From contig OZ038508.1 in NCBI GenBank assembly GCA_964036315.1, forward strand, positions 42,826,935 through 42,890,934: DNA of 64,000 nucleotides, in the 5' to 3' direction. This document shows positions 32,893-44,639 of this stretch, in pieces. The position numbers and the translations under genes were made by a program. A model generated the notes under the pieces. It worked only from the letters and a program-made list of their open reading frames with translations, ran no database searches and had not been told where the DNA came from. The DNA comes from Acanthosepion esculentum. Taxonomy: Eukaryota > Mollusca > Cephalopoda > Sepiida > Sepiidae. How positions within the stretch are numbered: the first letter of the stretch is position 1; each line of letters starts with the position of its first letter.

Positions 32893-34589
32893 GATTTAAA
32901 AATATGAAGAAACTGAAATTATTAAAAGAAAACGCAAAGAAATGAACTAGATACATAACGAAAGAAAAAAAAACAGATTTACTTTGGTATAATTGTTTTA
33001 TTAAATTATATCAACATATAATAGTGTATTTTTACGTGCGTACTTCTTTAAAGACATTTACTGTTCGTACCTGTTATCTTTCAAAGGAATGAGTCCTGTC
33101 AATTGATAGTACAATGAGAAAATTTAGAAATCAAACGCGTTGACGTCTATAGGAAACCTACTCAATATATTTGAATATAAACATTATTCGATGTCCGTAT
33201 AAATATAAAACTAACTGCCAATAAATCAAATCCAATTATCCCATAGATATGAGATCGTCAAGACACCATACATAGTCCTTCATTGTCTATGTAAATTCCA
33301 ATAAATATACAACAGCAAAGTGGACAAACCCAAACTTATTGTTTATTCATTTGTAGACTTCTTCCAATTATGCTAACGTGTGATTTTGTAGACTTTCTTC
33401 AGGTGTGGATCTTCTCCACCGTTTCGCTTTTGAGTGGGGGGGGAATTATCACTTCCTGTCATCCGCTCATACCACGTGTTCGCCGATTCGACCACCTGTT
33501 TATACATCGGGGCCAGCCACTGAAAATCTTTGAAATGCGATTCTGCTCCTAGTGGTTACGAAATACCTCTCACGTCAACAGTGATGCATATAAACTTCTG
33601 GTGAAACACAGAGTGCAAAGATTAAATTATACAGATTTGGGTCAGCATAGAAAAACCTCTTAGAACAAGGTTCCTGATCGGAATTAAGTAAACGTGTATT
33701 AAGTAAAATGACAATCACATTTAACTGGGAGTAGCTGACACCTTACACAAGTGTTTGTAAGCGGAGAGGCGCGCGCGCGGAGACACACAGTGACGCGAAA
33801 CGCGATTTGAAGTGAGATACGCGAAGAGGGTAAAACACACTCAATTTTTTTTTTCCTCTTTGAAATATAAAATCCTTAACCTTAAAATAACCGAATCTAA
33901 TGAAATAATATTTTGAAGTAGAATAACTAAAAATTATTTTGGGGCATAACAGATCACGAACTTTCATACTGAGCCTACAAAAAACCTTAAATTTATATTC
34001 TGTCTCTAAATACATTTTTTTTAAAGATGGATTGTCACCGCTACTAAATATAAAAGATACAATTTAGAAATCGGTCGAATGTTCAACATATCAGGATCGC
34101 CCCCAGAACAAAAATGCCACAAAATCAATTGCTAAATAAAAAACAAAACAAAAATAAATAAATAATAGAAGAAAGAATAAAAATCCGCCCGCGGATTAAA
34201 TTCAATCTAAATTTAAAAATTTAAATGCCTTTAATAAACGCCTTTCAAGTTTTTTATCTGATGCATTTTAACATTTTTTTTTTAAGATTTTACCTTTTTC
34301 CAAATTTAATTATTTAGCCTTAAGATCAATAGGTTTTGGAAATATTTTGAAATCCCGAGCCTTCTAAAATATTAAGAACCGATGCCTTAGACAATGGCTC
34401 TGTTAAATCGCCTCAAACTTTGTAGGTTTCTATCAAACCGAATAGTAAGCTATTGCGTTCGCATTCTAAATTTCAGTCTCCTTGTAGTTTATATTTTACC
34501 TAAAACTTTCTTGATTCTAACATATTCGCTTCATTGTATTCTCAGTATTCATTTGGTACAACTTCATCTGTTGCTTCAAGTTTCTTAAT
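32893..34589. other. No gene recognised
   Basis: One frame near 33140 reads VDVYRKPTQYI, which resembles the Penelope VYRKPT box, but nothing around it supports more. A CpG-dense patch GAGGCGCGCGCGCGGAGAC lies at about 33764-33782. The rest is AT-rich. Confidence 0.4.
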
Positions 34590-34700
34590 CTCTGAGGAGA
34601 TTGCCCAGTATTCATCTGTAACATAGGAGATTAGATATTAATAAATAGTTCAGTACTTCGTTCCTAGCGATTTTTTATTCCTTAATATTTGACTTGCTTT
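34590..34700 (-). pseudogene. LINE B fragment, copy 4
   Basis: The sequence GAGATTGCCCAGTATTCATCTG and onward aligns with the LLYGSECW-coding segment of other LINE B copies. Very degraded. Confidence 0.4.
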
Positions 34701-34924
34701 CTAGAGGCAATCTTTCTCTATGTGTAATTTCAGATTTCTGTGTCATATTTCCCAGTTGTAATTACCACTGTGTTTCCAAGGTTGAAAAATACAAAGTGAC
34801 ATGCAATGTTATTCATGAAAAACAACATTTGTCAGAACATTTTCTGGTTATGAAAATAGGTGCTTGCTGCTTTCTTTTTTTTTTTTTTAATTTAATTTTT
34901 TTAATTTTTTTAATTTTGTACCGG

Positions 34925-35020
34925 ATGAGCGTCGTGGTGTAATGGATCTCGGCAGGGAAAGAGAAATCGGAGAGCATTGTTCGAATTTCTGTTGGGCTAG
35001 TTACATTCACTTAATTATAT
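34925..35020 (+). mobile_element. tRNA-derived SINE head, fragment
   Basis: A box A-like TGGTGTAATGG (34936-34946) and a box B-like GTTCGAATTTC (34979-34989) have tRNA-type spacing. They are followed by TTACATTCACTTA, which also follows box B in the SINE at 38540-38895. It comes after a run of T/A homopolymers, possibly the tail of another element. Confidence 0.55.
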
Positions 35021-35418
35021 ATGCAGTGTGAGAAATCTCTGGGCGTGAGAGATTCTACGACTGAAGGCAAGAGACAGGGCAGAATGTCCACACGATGGTG
35101 ACTAAAGCGAGCTTACAATTTACATCAGAAGCTGACTTGTAGAGGGATGGGCTACGTTACAATTGCATGGATATTTCTCCTGTTTTCAATACATATATAC
35201 GCAGGTCAGGTGCTTAGTTATATAGGAACATAACGACAACATCCGGCCAAGAGCCCGATGATAATCATATAAACTATGGGCTAAATTTCAAAGTTAAGCA
35301 TATTCTCTATTTAAGTTGAACATATTTTTTCCTATTAATAACCATGCATGATCAGATTAGAACAGTGATTTTTCAACTGCGGTTCCGCAACATATTCTCA
35401 AGACACACACAGACTCTT

Positions 35419-35459
<41 letters not shown>

Positions 35460-35626
35460 TAGATAATCCGTATGGGTAGACCCAAGGAGGATAAAATCCA
35501 GAGAGCTTAATGTAAATCAGAGCTAATAATTTAAATAAAAACAGACCACTTTAAGGTTCCATATAATAAATTATTTCACCACAGCCCTTTTAAAGGACAG
35601 CGAATCATCAGATTTTATTTTCATAT

Positions 35627-35662
<36 letters not shown>

Positions 35663-35664
35663 CG
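35021..35664. other. No gene; TA microsatellites
   Basis: TA runs are at 35426-35463 and 35626-35647, the latter passing into a GA run to 35663. The remainder is unrecognised. Confidence 0.5.
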
Positions 35665-35968
35665 CGCTGGCCACTCGTATTCGAAGATATCCGTCTATTA
35701 GGGCGGCTAGCCAATCCCTATTGCAGATGCTCTCTCAGGCGCATTTGTGTTTACTCAACACCCACAGATTTATACTGTTTATACTGCTATGCTGAGCATA
35801 GGGAAAGAGCGGGTTATCTAGCGTGATCAACAATTTGAATAAAGTCACCACGAGGTTTCCCTCTAACCAATTTCACTCACACGTGGTACGTTTTGCTGGG
35901 ATCGATCCTTCCAGTCCGATTACCCGTGTCTCATTGTCAGATTGCGAACGCTCTAACCACTCAGCCAA
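35665..35968 (-). mobile_element. tRNA-derived SINE
   Basis: On the minus strand it starts TTGGCTGAGTGGTTAGAGCG (box A, 35949-35968) and has box B GGATCGATCCC (35898-35908). About 230 bp of body follow toward 35665. The tRNA-like head sits flush against a TG-TA microsatellite. tRNA-derived SINEs (OR1, OR2) have been described in octopus, though I cannot assign this copy to one of them. Confidence 0.65.

Positions 35969-36020
<52 letters not shown>
35969..36020. repeat. (TG)n-(TA)n microsatellite
   Basis: Directly abuts the SINE head. A further TA run is at 36059-36080. Confidence 0.95.
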
Positions 36021-36025
<5 letters not shown>

Positions 36026-36080
36026 CACTTGTGTGTAAGGTGTGGCCAAAATACGGTGTAATATATATATATATATATAG

Positions 36081-36648
36081 TGACACGGAAAAGTTTACAA
36101 GATATTACAAAAAATCTTTTGTTTAAGGTATTTCTAATAGTTAAATTAAGTCAACTTTTACTGCTCGTCGATACATATATTTAGGTATTCAGTGAAACAA
36201 TCAAATTAAAAAAAAAACTTCAATAAACTATTCAACAAAAAAGGACCGATATTTCGTAACTCAAAGTTTACAACAGTTGTTTGTTTTTTTTTAAATAAAA
36301 TTGTTTAAATTTAACTTGGTTCTTCTAAATTATGATGGGGTTGATTTTTAGAAAATAAACATGCAAGAAATTCGTAGGGGACTACTCTAATCGCCTACAT
36401 GCTGTAATTATCAATAACGTTTACGCTACGAAATATTAATAGATGATATAAAAGTCTAGTAAACTTTTGCGTTATTAAATATTGTTTCTCTTCGGGGGAT
36501 ATTTTCATTGATTATTTTTGAAAAATCTGATTGACTAAAGGTACATGTATTATTAGTAGTAAAAGTTTCATTAATCTGTGTTAGAAATACATAAAACACA
36601 TTTTTTAATCTGTCCTAAACTTTTTCGTGGCACAGTGTGTGTATGTGT

Positions 36649-36682
<34 letters not shown>

Positions 36683-37017
36683 TGAGTTATATGTATAATG
36701 GCTGGATTTTTTTCGACTACAACGATTTCTGGGCTTGTGTGACAAGGTAATTTCAGTTTCAGAATCTGATCAGGTACATTTGTGACCCCCACCCCACCAC
36801 CAATATACACTCTTTCGACAAGTGGTTTCTACAGTAACTATGCTGATCGAACCTTAGATACAGTATCTGCGGAAGAGAACATAGTTTGGTGTCTCGAGGT
36901 GCTTGAACAAAGAAAGTATGTTAAATGCCTTACTAGAACAAATTGCGACGGTTCACGAACAGTCTCCTGTACCCTATTTCACTCATAGGCTTGGGTCAAC
37001 ACTATATGCGTATTTAT
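36081..37017. other. No gene; one microsatellite
   Basis: A TG-TA run is at 36633-36681. Short frames at 36571-36810 and 36782-36988 show no domain. Confidence 0.5.
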
Positions 37018-38125
37018 TAATCATTCCACCACAACCAAAGTGATAATGTCACTAAGGTACAGGGGGTTACTGAGAGTGAAAGATAATGTGAAGATTTTAG
37101 TGTGGAGAAACAACAATAAAAGAACAGAATTCAGGAAGACAGGATATATCGATTGACGTTGCATTTTATTTTTTGAAAACCTAGAGGTAGAGAATCAAGA
37201 TACTGGAAGAGTTCCAAGAAGCAAGAGATGCGAGAAAATAAAAATTATTTGAATAGAGCTTACAGTTACATCTAGCTACTTCAAAAGTTAAAAAAAGGGT
37301 CAGCCGTAGTTGTCAATCAATCGAATAACACGCTTAAGGCACCAAGAGGGATAGATTATTAGAACAATTGTCATGAAAATGTTTATAGAAAAGACAGAAG
37401 TAAACCACGAGACAGCAGTACGAAAGTGAAGTCGAGATGTCAGGACCGATAACATTACAGACCGTTCGGATTTTGTTGAGAATCTCGAGATATATAGCAA
37501 GAGCACAAAACCAGATATGGCGACAATATTGAATGCACCGAAATATGGTAGATTTATAGATGCGCAAGATGGATTCTGACGAAAGACATTGTCTGGCACA
37601 ACACAGTAAAAGAGCTTTCCTGGCAACTGATACAATATAATCTTTTCACTTCGTGTCAGTGAAAGACGTGAAGTGAAGGCGGCGCAATAAGCTAGTTCTC
37701 CTGGAAGTTAGCATCAGAAAGATTCTCTATGATGCCTAAAAAAATAGCAGATTTGTGTTGAAGGCATTAAAATTTACATGCCTTTTATTGTCCCAGTTAA
37801 CACCTTATCCAATATAATTTTCTAGAGCAGCTGCCAGTTTTAATTTCACGGATTATATATGAAGAGAAATAGTTTTATCATCAGCATAAATATAGAGTTT
37901 GAAAAAGATGTCAACGGGACGGTCGTTTATGAAGACAAGAAACAAGGTCGGTCCAAAGATAGAGCCATGCTTATGTACACCTGCATTAATGAAGTGTGGC
38001 TATTCAGTATTACTTTAATTCCATTATTTGTTAATAATGATTCGATTAATCAAGTATTCGGCTAGTGATACCATAACACTCGATCTTGTGAAGAAGGCCA
38101 ACATGCCAAACCTTATTAAATGATA
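37018..38125 (-). pseudogene. LINE A reverse-transcriptase copy 4
   Basis: Minus-strand reading begins at IRFGMLAFF (just after motif A, near 38120). It continues through INAGVHKHGSIFGPTLFLVFIND (shortened, motif B region, 38000-37930) to the active-site box YADD at 37877-37888. C-terminal blocks are SINLPYFGAFNIV/CQYCRHIWFCAL in two frames and LNKIRTVCNVIGPD (37500-37440). The terminal tail ends at 37018. Several frameshifts. 5'-truncated inside the RT domain at a TA microsatellite (38129-38151). Confidence 0.8.
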
Positions 38126-38151
38126 TATATTATATATATATATACACGGTG

Positions 38152-38496
38152 AAGGCAGAATTAGTGTGGGATGAACTTGGCAGAAGAGTGAAAAAAAGGG
38201 AAACGAGCTTGAGTAACTGAAAAAACAAAGAATGGAATTAATTAAACTTATACTTTCAGAAAACTTTTGCAACGAATGCCAAAAATTAGCCCTGCAATAA
38301 TCCAGGCTAAAGGAGTCTATTTTAACAAAATCAAAATGTAATCAGAAAATCTGTTTTTGTCAAAGTTTTTAATGACAAAAATCATGCCTCGGTTTTTTAA
38401 ACAATGTATAATGATTTACTCTTATTTAAAGTACAAAACAACTATTTAAAAAATTTAAAATATTTACCAGAGGCAGCCTCAAACGTTTGACAGTTA

Positions 38497-38498
<2 letters not shown>
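38152..38498. other. No gene seen
   Basis: AT-rich and unrecognised. Confidence 0.4.

Positions 38499-38535
<37 letters not shown>
38499..38535. repeat. (TG)n-(TA)n microsatellite
   Basis: TG repeats then TA repeats. Confidence 0.95.
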
Positions 38536-38539
38536 CTGG

Positions 38540-38895
38540 GCTCTTCCGTTGTTTTTCGACGTATAAGGGTCAAGCAACTATGTTCTTGGGAACGGACAGC
38601 CAGAAACATGAACATATGATTTTATTATATTGCTGAAGGTTTTGTGCATAACCGACCACACTTTTTGAAGAGCCGAATGCAAAAATCTGTTGCTCTACGT
38701 GCCACAAGGTCCCCAAGCAACCCTCCGCGGGTTTTGAATACAGAGTTGTCCTCCTTCTAGACCAGTTGCTGTACTGCTATTTACCCATAGCTGGGGGAGA
38801 AAAAGAGGATTCATACTTTTCCCAAGTAAGTGAATGTAATGAATTCGACTGGAATTCGAACTAGGCTCTCTGATTCTGCCACCGTGCACACACAC
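38540..38895 (-). mobile_element. tRNA-related SINE with box B
   Basis: On the minus strand a box B GTTCGAATTCC (38851-38861) is followed by ATTACATTCACTTACTTGGG, then TATGAATCCTCTTTTTCTC and a roughly 200-bp body. The same order of blocks is seen, degraded, at 53790-53895. Box A has been lost into the CA/TA microsatellite at 38886-38917. Confidence 0.55.
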
Positions 38896-39029
38896 AGACA
38901 CATTATATATATATATCTCTCAAATTGACAGCGGATGTCCAAAACTACTTTAATTCTCGTTACGTGGGGCAGAGGGTGTCTTGTTAATTTGAACACCTCC
39001 AAAACTAAACTGCTCTATTAATCCCTCTC

Positions 39030-39662
39030 AGTGACCGTTGTCTGCCTTCGATCAACATGGCTGATGCTAACCTCCAGGAGAGTAACTCGTTGCGCCTTCT
39101 CCGGCTATCGTTCTCGGCTGTCATGAATTGGAAATTCTATATGTAATCCATTGATAGGTTACCTGCTTACATACTAAGTTCACCGTTTCATTCTAGACAA
39201 TCATACATATAAGTCTATCATTCATCCAACCTTAGAGTATTTCTGCCACATATGGTCCAGTGTTCATGGTATTTATCGAGAACTCCTTGATCAAATCCAA
39301 AGAATCAGCAATATTATTGGTCCTTTTTTGTCAGTACATATTCAGTCATATTACTACGACCCTAAAGTTGCCCTGTCTATTTTCTACACATTCATTCATA
39401 GTAATTTGTCAGATGAGGGCTTCGCTATGGTACCTAGACTTTTTGAATTTAAGTGTATTGCTAGGCTTGCGAAAATGTTTCGTGAATTTACAGTTGAAAT
39501 AATTAAATGTAACCGTAAATTCAAAGTCAATATCAGTCGTTATCTACTGTCCTGATTACTCCTTTTTTGTCCTCGCTCCTTAGCAATGTTTCTGTTTCCT
39601 AATTCTTCCACACCCAGTAACCCCTGAGGTCTTAGTGGCTTTACCGCATTGTGTGGGGACTA
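39030..39662 (+). pseudogene. LINE A C-terminal fragment, copy 5
   Basis: Plus-strand reading shows a SNSLRLLRLSFS-type start and HPTLEYFCHIWSS-like residues near 39225. ELLDQIQRISNIIGPF then leads to GFAMVPRLFEFKCIARLAKMF (shortened) and EIIKCNRKF. The 3' tail with AATTCTTCCACACCC follows, ending about 39662. The polymerase active site is absent. A TG-TA microsatellite follows immediately. Confidence 0.75.
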
Positions 39663-39671
39663 ACTTGATGT

Positions 39672-39672
39672 T

Positions 39673-39724
<52 letters not shown>
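39672..39724. repeat. (TG)n-(TA)n microsatellite
   Basis: TG repeats then about 38 bp of TA. Confidence 0.95.
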
Positions 39725-39727
<3 letters not shown>

Positions 39728-40409
39728 AAGAACAAGTAGGAAACAGATCTCAATCTGATATGATTAACCTTATTAAATCTTCGTCAGAGATCAAGTTAAA
39801 ACTGATAGAAAGCAAAGAGACGCAGATTAATGGCGTGTTGTGTTTGCTTAGTTCTTATTGGTTAGATACGTGCCAGGTAATGAAGTAACATATGATATTC
39901 AAATATGTGCGGGAAACATTCTGGATGCTAAAGTGTAAAAAGTTAGTGATACGTAGCAGGAGGTTTTGAAAAAAATGTTTTCGTTTGATTTTTCATTAAA
40001 CCATATATCGTGCGTACTTTGAATATGCCTTCATTGATTTTTATATATTAGATAGATAAGTTAGATTCATGGAGGATCTGTAGAAAAATGGTGACATAAT
40101 GGAGTTTTTTTTTTTTTAAACATGTGTTAATAGTTGTATTTTTATAAATGTTTCATAAAATTTTCTCTTTAAAAAGCCAGGTTCTTTCTTAACAAGGCTG
40201 GCTGGCATTGATGAAATTAAAGTTATGTCCCACGTCGTTGCCGTGTAAGACGAGAGAGTTTGGATGTCAATCTAATCGCAAGTCTCTTTTGTGTTTGTGG
40301 ATGTATCTGGACCGGATGGTATCCCTTGAAAATTGCTGAAGTGTACAACCCAACTGGCTTCTGTTCTCTAAATTGTCTAAGTACCACGCCGGCTTTGCTT
40401 TACTCATGT
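39725..40409. other. No gene recognised
   Basis: Stops are frequent on both strands; a T-run occurs at 40107-40118. Confidence 0.4.
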
Positions 40410-40815
40410 TAGAAATCCTTATCTGTTGTCCCAGTTTTTAAGAATTCAGGTGAACTGCTTGACAATTCCTGCTATCAGCCTATTAGTCTTCTACCTATTT
40501 TTTGGTAAACTTCTCGATGCTCTACTCAGTGCTGAATGGTTTAAGAATCTCACGGCATTATTTCAGACAAGGTTTCATTTCTCTAGGTCAATTGTTGATG
40601 TACTGATGAGGATTACTAAAAGAGACTATCAAGCTCTAGATAGATCGGGTTATTACTTTGAACATCTTGAAAGATTTTGAAGGGTTCAGCATACAGCTTT
40701 TCGTCACAAGTTGAAAATTAATAGTGTCTCCAGCCAAATTTTTGAACGGATCCAGTCTTTATCAAATCGTGAAATGAAAGTTATCCTGAACGGTCAATCT
40801 TTCGGCTTACGGTGT
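40410..40815 (+). pseudogene. LINE A reverse-transcriptase fragment, copy 6
   Basis: The plus-strand reading CYQPISLLPIFGKLLDALLSAEW spans a small frameshift near 40480 and matches the YRPISLLPxxxKxxE block of non-LTR RTs. It continues RSIVDVLMRITKRDYQALDRSG, but motif A (ALDISKAF-type) has been deleted before FRHKLKINSVSSQIFERIQSL. It ends with NREMKVILNGQS. The right edge joins directly to a LINE B fragment on the opposite strand. Confidence 0.75.
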
Positions 40816-40819
40816 CGTA

Positions 40820-41035
40820 ATTTCCGTCCTGTTAAAACATTTCCCAGATATTCAAATTGTTTACCAGTTTGAGTTTGGTATCTCCAATTTGAAATTTGCA
40901 TGCTAGACTGTCCCTTTTGCTGGCAACCATACATTCTGTCTTCTTGAAATGGTTAATCATTTCATCTCGCATTCCTTCAAAACCGTCTTAAGCGACCTGA
41001 TTAAAACCAAGTCAGATGGTCTTGAGACTAGCTAA
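40820..41035 (-). pseudogene. LINE B reverse-transcriptase fragment, copy 5
   Basis: On the minus strand it reads MRDEMINHFKKTECMVASKRD, then FQIGDTKLKLVNNLNIWEMF. This matches the KTKxMVxSK and VxxFxYLG blocks that follow the active site in many non-LTR RTs. Left boundary GGTGTCGTAATTTCCGTCCT also occurs, diverged, at 63870-63885. Confidence 0.7.
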
Positions 41036-42154
41036 ATGAGCCAACTTTACAATGAAATTCTAGAATAAGAACCTTAATTGAAGATTTGGGAACTTGTACA
41101 TACATTTGAAAACCAAATATAATTAGCCTCGCCTGGCGACATAAGAATATTTCAGCCAGGTGCGAAGAAAGTCGCTTGGTTATGTCGTTTGAATTCCCGC
41201 CAAGTTGTCGCGACGTAAAGAAATTCCAACCAATTATTTCACCTTTTTTCTGACCAGTTTGATGAAGTAGACCAGCGTTGAGTACATTTTTCTTTCTTAC
41301 GGAAAAACAAATAAAAAAAGAAAATACCAGGAAAATACCGGTAAAATGTACTATAGTAAACGTTGTTATCGCAGTTCCTTTTCTGAAGTATGCATGAATT
41401 TTCTGGTGGACTCTGTATATGTAAAAGGATATGATTAATAGCTTTTCCGATTGCAAAGGGACTGCAGGTTCGATGCTGTCGGGAGGCCAATTTCTTCTTT
41501 AAGACTTCGATTTCTCCCCGGATAAATATCAATTTCACATCAAAAGTAAACAAAACAGATGTTTATGTTCATACAACTTTTACTATTGATTTTTGAGAAT
41601 AATTTCTTAACCACTTCTCGAAGATGAAACGTACAAAAAAAAATCAACATATCCCTTACATAATCCACTATTACAGACCTGTGTTAGTCTAGACATGAAT
41701 CTTAATCCACAAGACCGTAATGATTAATTAGCTAGCCATGCAGACAGTCATTATATATAATCATTCTTATATTTAGACTTTGGGGCCTGAATAGCCAATG
41801 AAGAGAGTATGTATATCGTAAGCTTCGGCATCGAGTGTGGTCAGCAATGAGTTCTCGCAGGTTATTCTTATTGAGTTGTAGATGAATTGTGCAATCTACA
41901 ATTGTGCTCTTGCGTTAAACGGGATTAAGTTTTCGCCTTGTCAGTGAGAGTTAGAATCTGTCAACTTTATCACCTATAGTAAGACCACGCCCACCCACAA
42001 GCAAAATAATGCTTTTCGATTCAAATATAAACCCAACCATATCAGCCTTTTCACTCAAGCATAAACAAGATCAATCCACATTTTTTATTCGAGTATGAGC
42101 CGGAACAAAATCTGCCTTTTACTAAAGTATAATCTGGTGAAATATCGTTTTTAA
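41036..42154. other. No gene recognised
   Basis: Two overlapping minus-strand frames at 41028-41553 (142 and 104 codons) have no recognisable domain. They may belong to an unknown element; composition is not low-complexity. Confidence 0.35.
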
Positions 42155-42810
42155 AAATAGTATTTCACTCTAAGCAAGGCAATAAAGCCACTAAGCTTCA
42201 AGGGGTTACGGCGTTTTAAAGAATGAGAAAATATACCATTAATAAGAAAAGGCAATACTTGGAAGCAAGAAGCCGGAATAGCTTTCCACAAGCGAGAAGT
42301 GCGCTAGAAGAAACTGTTAGCATAAAACTTACGGTTACATTTATCCCAAATTGATGATACATTGTCGCTAATCTCGTACAGCGCTTATATACATGAAGTC
42401 GAGGAAAGTTCATCAGAAAGTTTTTATAGAAAAGGCACAGGAAAGCTACGTTACGGCAGTGAGAATATGACTGAAGCCTGTGTGCCAGGTCAGGACTAAT
42501 AACATTGCAGATCCTCCTTTCGATATTTATCAAGAATCTTTAAATATAGTAGGAGCACCAGACAAGATGTGGTAGCAATATGCAAAGCAAAGGCGAATGG
42601 CAGACCTGTAAATATGCAAAAGTCTGGAGAAAAAATATCTAAAACGACACAGTGAAGCAACCCTCCTAGCTGCAGACTTAGCAATTGATTCAATATAAGT
42701 TTTCCACTTCATGTCATTTCGAGAAGGCAAAATGAGTGGCTTTCCTGGAGGTTAGTATCAGCCATTCTGATAGAATTAAAAAGACGTTCTTGCAGACGAT
42801 TAAAAGAGAG
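42155..42810 (-). pseudogene. LINE A C-terminal fragment, copy 7
   Basis: Minus-strand reading gives MKWKTYIESIAKSAARRV, SAIRLCFAYCYHILSGAP, NIERRICNVISPDL and a short coding remainder. The tail then has the family terminus at 42155-42200 (TTTCACTCTAAGCAAGG). No polymerase core. Confidence 0.75.
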
Positions 42811-42947
42811 AACTTTCGTATTGACTCAAGTATAAACCAGTTCTAAATCCAACTTTTTATTCGAGGATATATCGCACTTACCTCTACCATTATGAACAGG
42901 GCTATACATGCCTATCTACTGATTCATTGTAGTTTTTATTCTGTAAG

Positions 42948-43345
42948 TTATAATAAAAGTGTTACTACTAATATCACCACATATCTTGCAGTGCATTCAG
43001 ATTCATGGGCTTTCCATTCTCTGTTGCTCATGATGAAATGGTAACCTATTCTAGTCGTTTGACAAAAGTCCATGAATTGGTTGCCACAGTAGTACACCAG
43101 TGACAATTTCTGTAAGGCGCCAGCAGCATCCGACAAATCTTGATCTATGTTTCCGTATGGTTTCCAACATGGGAAATATTTGGTCATAGAGCTCCTTGTT
43201 TGACAGCTGTTGACGCCGCGAGATGTTAAGCGTAGCCCAGAGCATTCTAATCAAAGCACCATTCAGTGTTTTCCCCCAAGTGATTGAGCCATAGACTAGA
43301 AACGTTTGAACATCACTACGGAAAAGGCCAAATTTAATCATTTGA
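42948..43345 (-). pseudogene. Fourth non-LTR RT type (LINE D) C-terminal fragment
   Basis: Minus-strand reading gives FLVYGSITWGKTL, then ALIRMLWATLNISRRQQLSNKELY (shortened), a RKHRSRFVGCCWR block, VLLWQPIHG and, in a shifted frame, NREWKAHESE. This series is a familiar C-terminal arrangement of an animal non-LTR family distinct from LINE A and B. No active site is retained. Confidence 0.7.
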
Positions 43346-43348
43346 ACC

Positions 43349-43360
43349 GGGGGGGGGGGG
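43349..43360. repeat. G12 homopolymer
   Basis: A run of about twelve G, rare in this AT-rich window, just upstream of the LINE D fragment. Confidence 0.9.
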
Positions 43361-43872
43361 CTACCAAAAATGGTTGATATAAAGTTAAAGTAACCACCCA
43401 CTTCAAAAATGAAAATTGATCATTAAAAATATTTAATTTGATATTAAAGATTGTATAGTGCACAATCTACGCCTTAACAACTGAAAATTAAGCGCAAGAG
43501 TAAGAGAAAAAATAATTACATTACCGAAGCCCGTTTCAGAAAACAATTTAAGGCACGTACCTGAAAAAGAAAAAAAAGAGGATTATGGAAATGTGTGTAT
43601 AGCAAAATTGATTTAAAAGGTAATGTATTTTTGCAGTTAAAAAGTAAGTTTTAATGTTTTTCTCAGAAGGAATCTGGTACATTTTCCGTTGGTGAATGTA
43701 ATTATTTGTGTTTTAACTAGTGACTAAGGTTGTCCTTACGAAGTCTCTGAACGAAAAGTTGTGTAGGAAAGGCAGCTTTTCTACAAACGACGTAATTTTC
43801 GAAAGTAAACGTTAGTAACTGTATTTTAAACGACAGCAGAATAAGAGCTTGTGAACTGCAGTTGTAAGTCTT
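43361..43872. other. No gene seen
   Basis: AT-rich; no recognised repeat. Confidence 0.45.
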
Positions 43873-43879
43873 AAGCCGA

Positions 43880-44580
43880 ATGGAACAAAACCAACAAAAC
43901 CAAAAAAAAAACAACAAAAAAAAACAACAAAACAGCCCCCACCAAAAAAAAACCCAAAAACAGAATCCCCCTCCAAAAGACAAAGCAACCAAACCAAGCA
44001 ACCAAACAAGCAACCAAACAAACAAACAAGCAACCAAACAAACAAACAAACAAGCAACCAAACAAACAAAGAAAGAAGCAACCAAACAAACAAACAAGCA
44101 ACCAACCAAACAAACAAACAAACAAGCAACCAACCAAACAAACAAACAAACAAGCAACCAAACAAACAAGCAACCAAACAAACAAGCAACCAAACAAACA
44201 AGCAACCAAACAAACAAGCAACCAAACAAACAAACAAGCAACCAAACAAACAAGCAACCAAACAAACAAACAAACAAACAAACAAACAAACAAACAAACA
44301 AACAAACAAACAAACAAACAAACAAACAAACAAACAAACCAGCCAACCAACAAACCAGCCAACCAACAAACCAGCCAACCAACAAACCAGCCAACCAACA
44401 AACCAGCCAACCAACAAACCAGCCAACCAACAAACCAGCCAACCAACAAACCAGCCAACCAACAAACCAGCCAACCAACAAACCAGCCAACCAACAAACC
44501 AAGCAACCAACAAACCAAGCAACCAACAAACCAAGCAACCAACAAACCAAGCAACAAAAACAAACAAACAAACCATTTCA
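43880..44580 (+). repeat. (AACA/AACC/AAGC) array, T-free on + strand
   Basis: Subregions are AAACAAGCAACC-type units (43990-44250), a pure (CAAA)n tract (about 44255-44338), then about twelve AACCAGCCAACC-type units (44338-44495) and AACCAAGCAACC units to about 44550. No T occurs from 43973 to 44575. All frames are open on both strands purely because of composition. Confidence 0.97.
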
Positions 44581-44639
44581 AATTTAGAATTGATAGCATA
44601 ATAATGCGATCAGAATATGAAGAGAAAAGATTACGTTGA

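Noticed and set aside
33130..33170. VDVYRKPTQYI resembling a Penelope box
   Set aside because: No adjacent Penelope motif in any frame; too short to call.
33762..33784. CpG-rich GCGCGCGCG patch as a CpG island
   Set aside because: Only about 20 bp long; too small for an island. At most a local Z-DNA-prone sequence.
41028..41553. 142-codon minus-strand frame
   Set aside because: Overlapped by another frame of similar length, no domain recognised and no promoter or splice evidence.
43717..44599. Open frames of 235-284 codons on both strands (WLVCWLAGLL and NKQTNKQ repeats)
   Set aside because: Produced by a T-free AACA/AACC array; all frames are open and there is no non-repeat domain.
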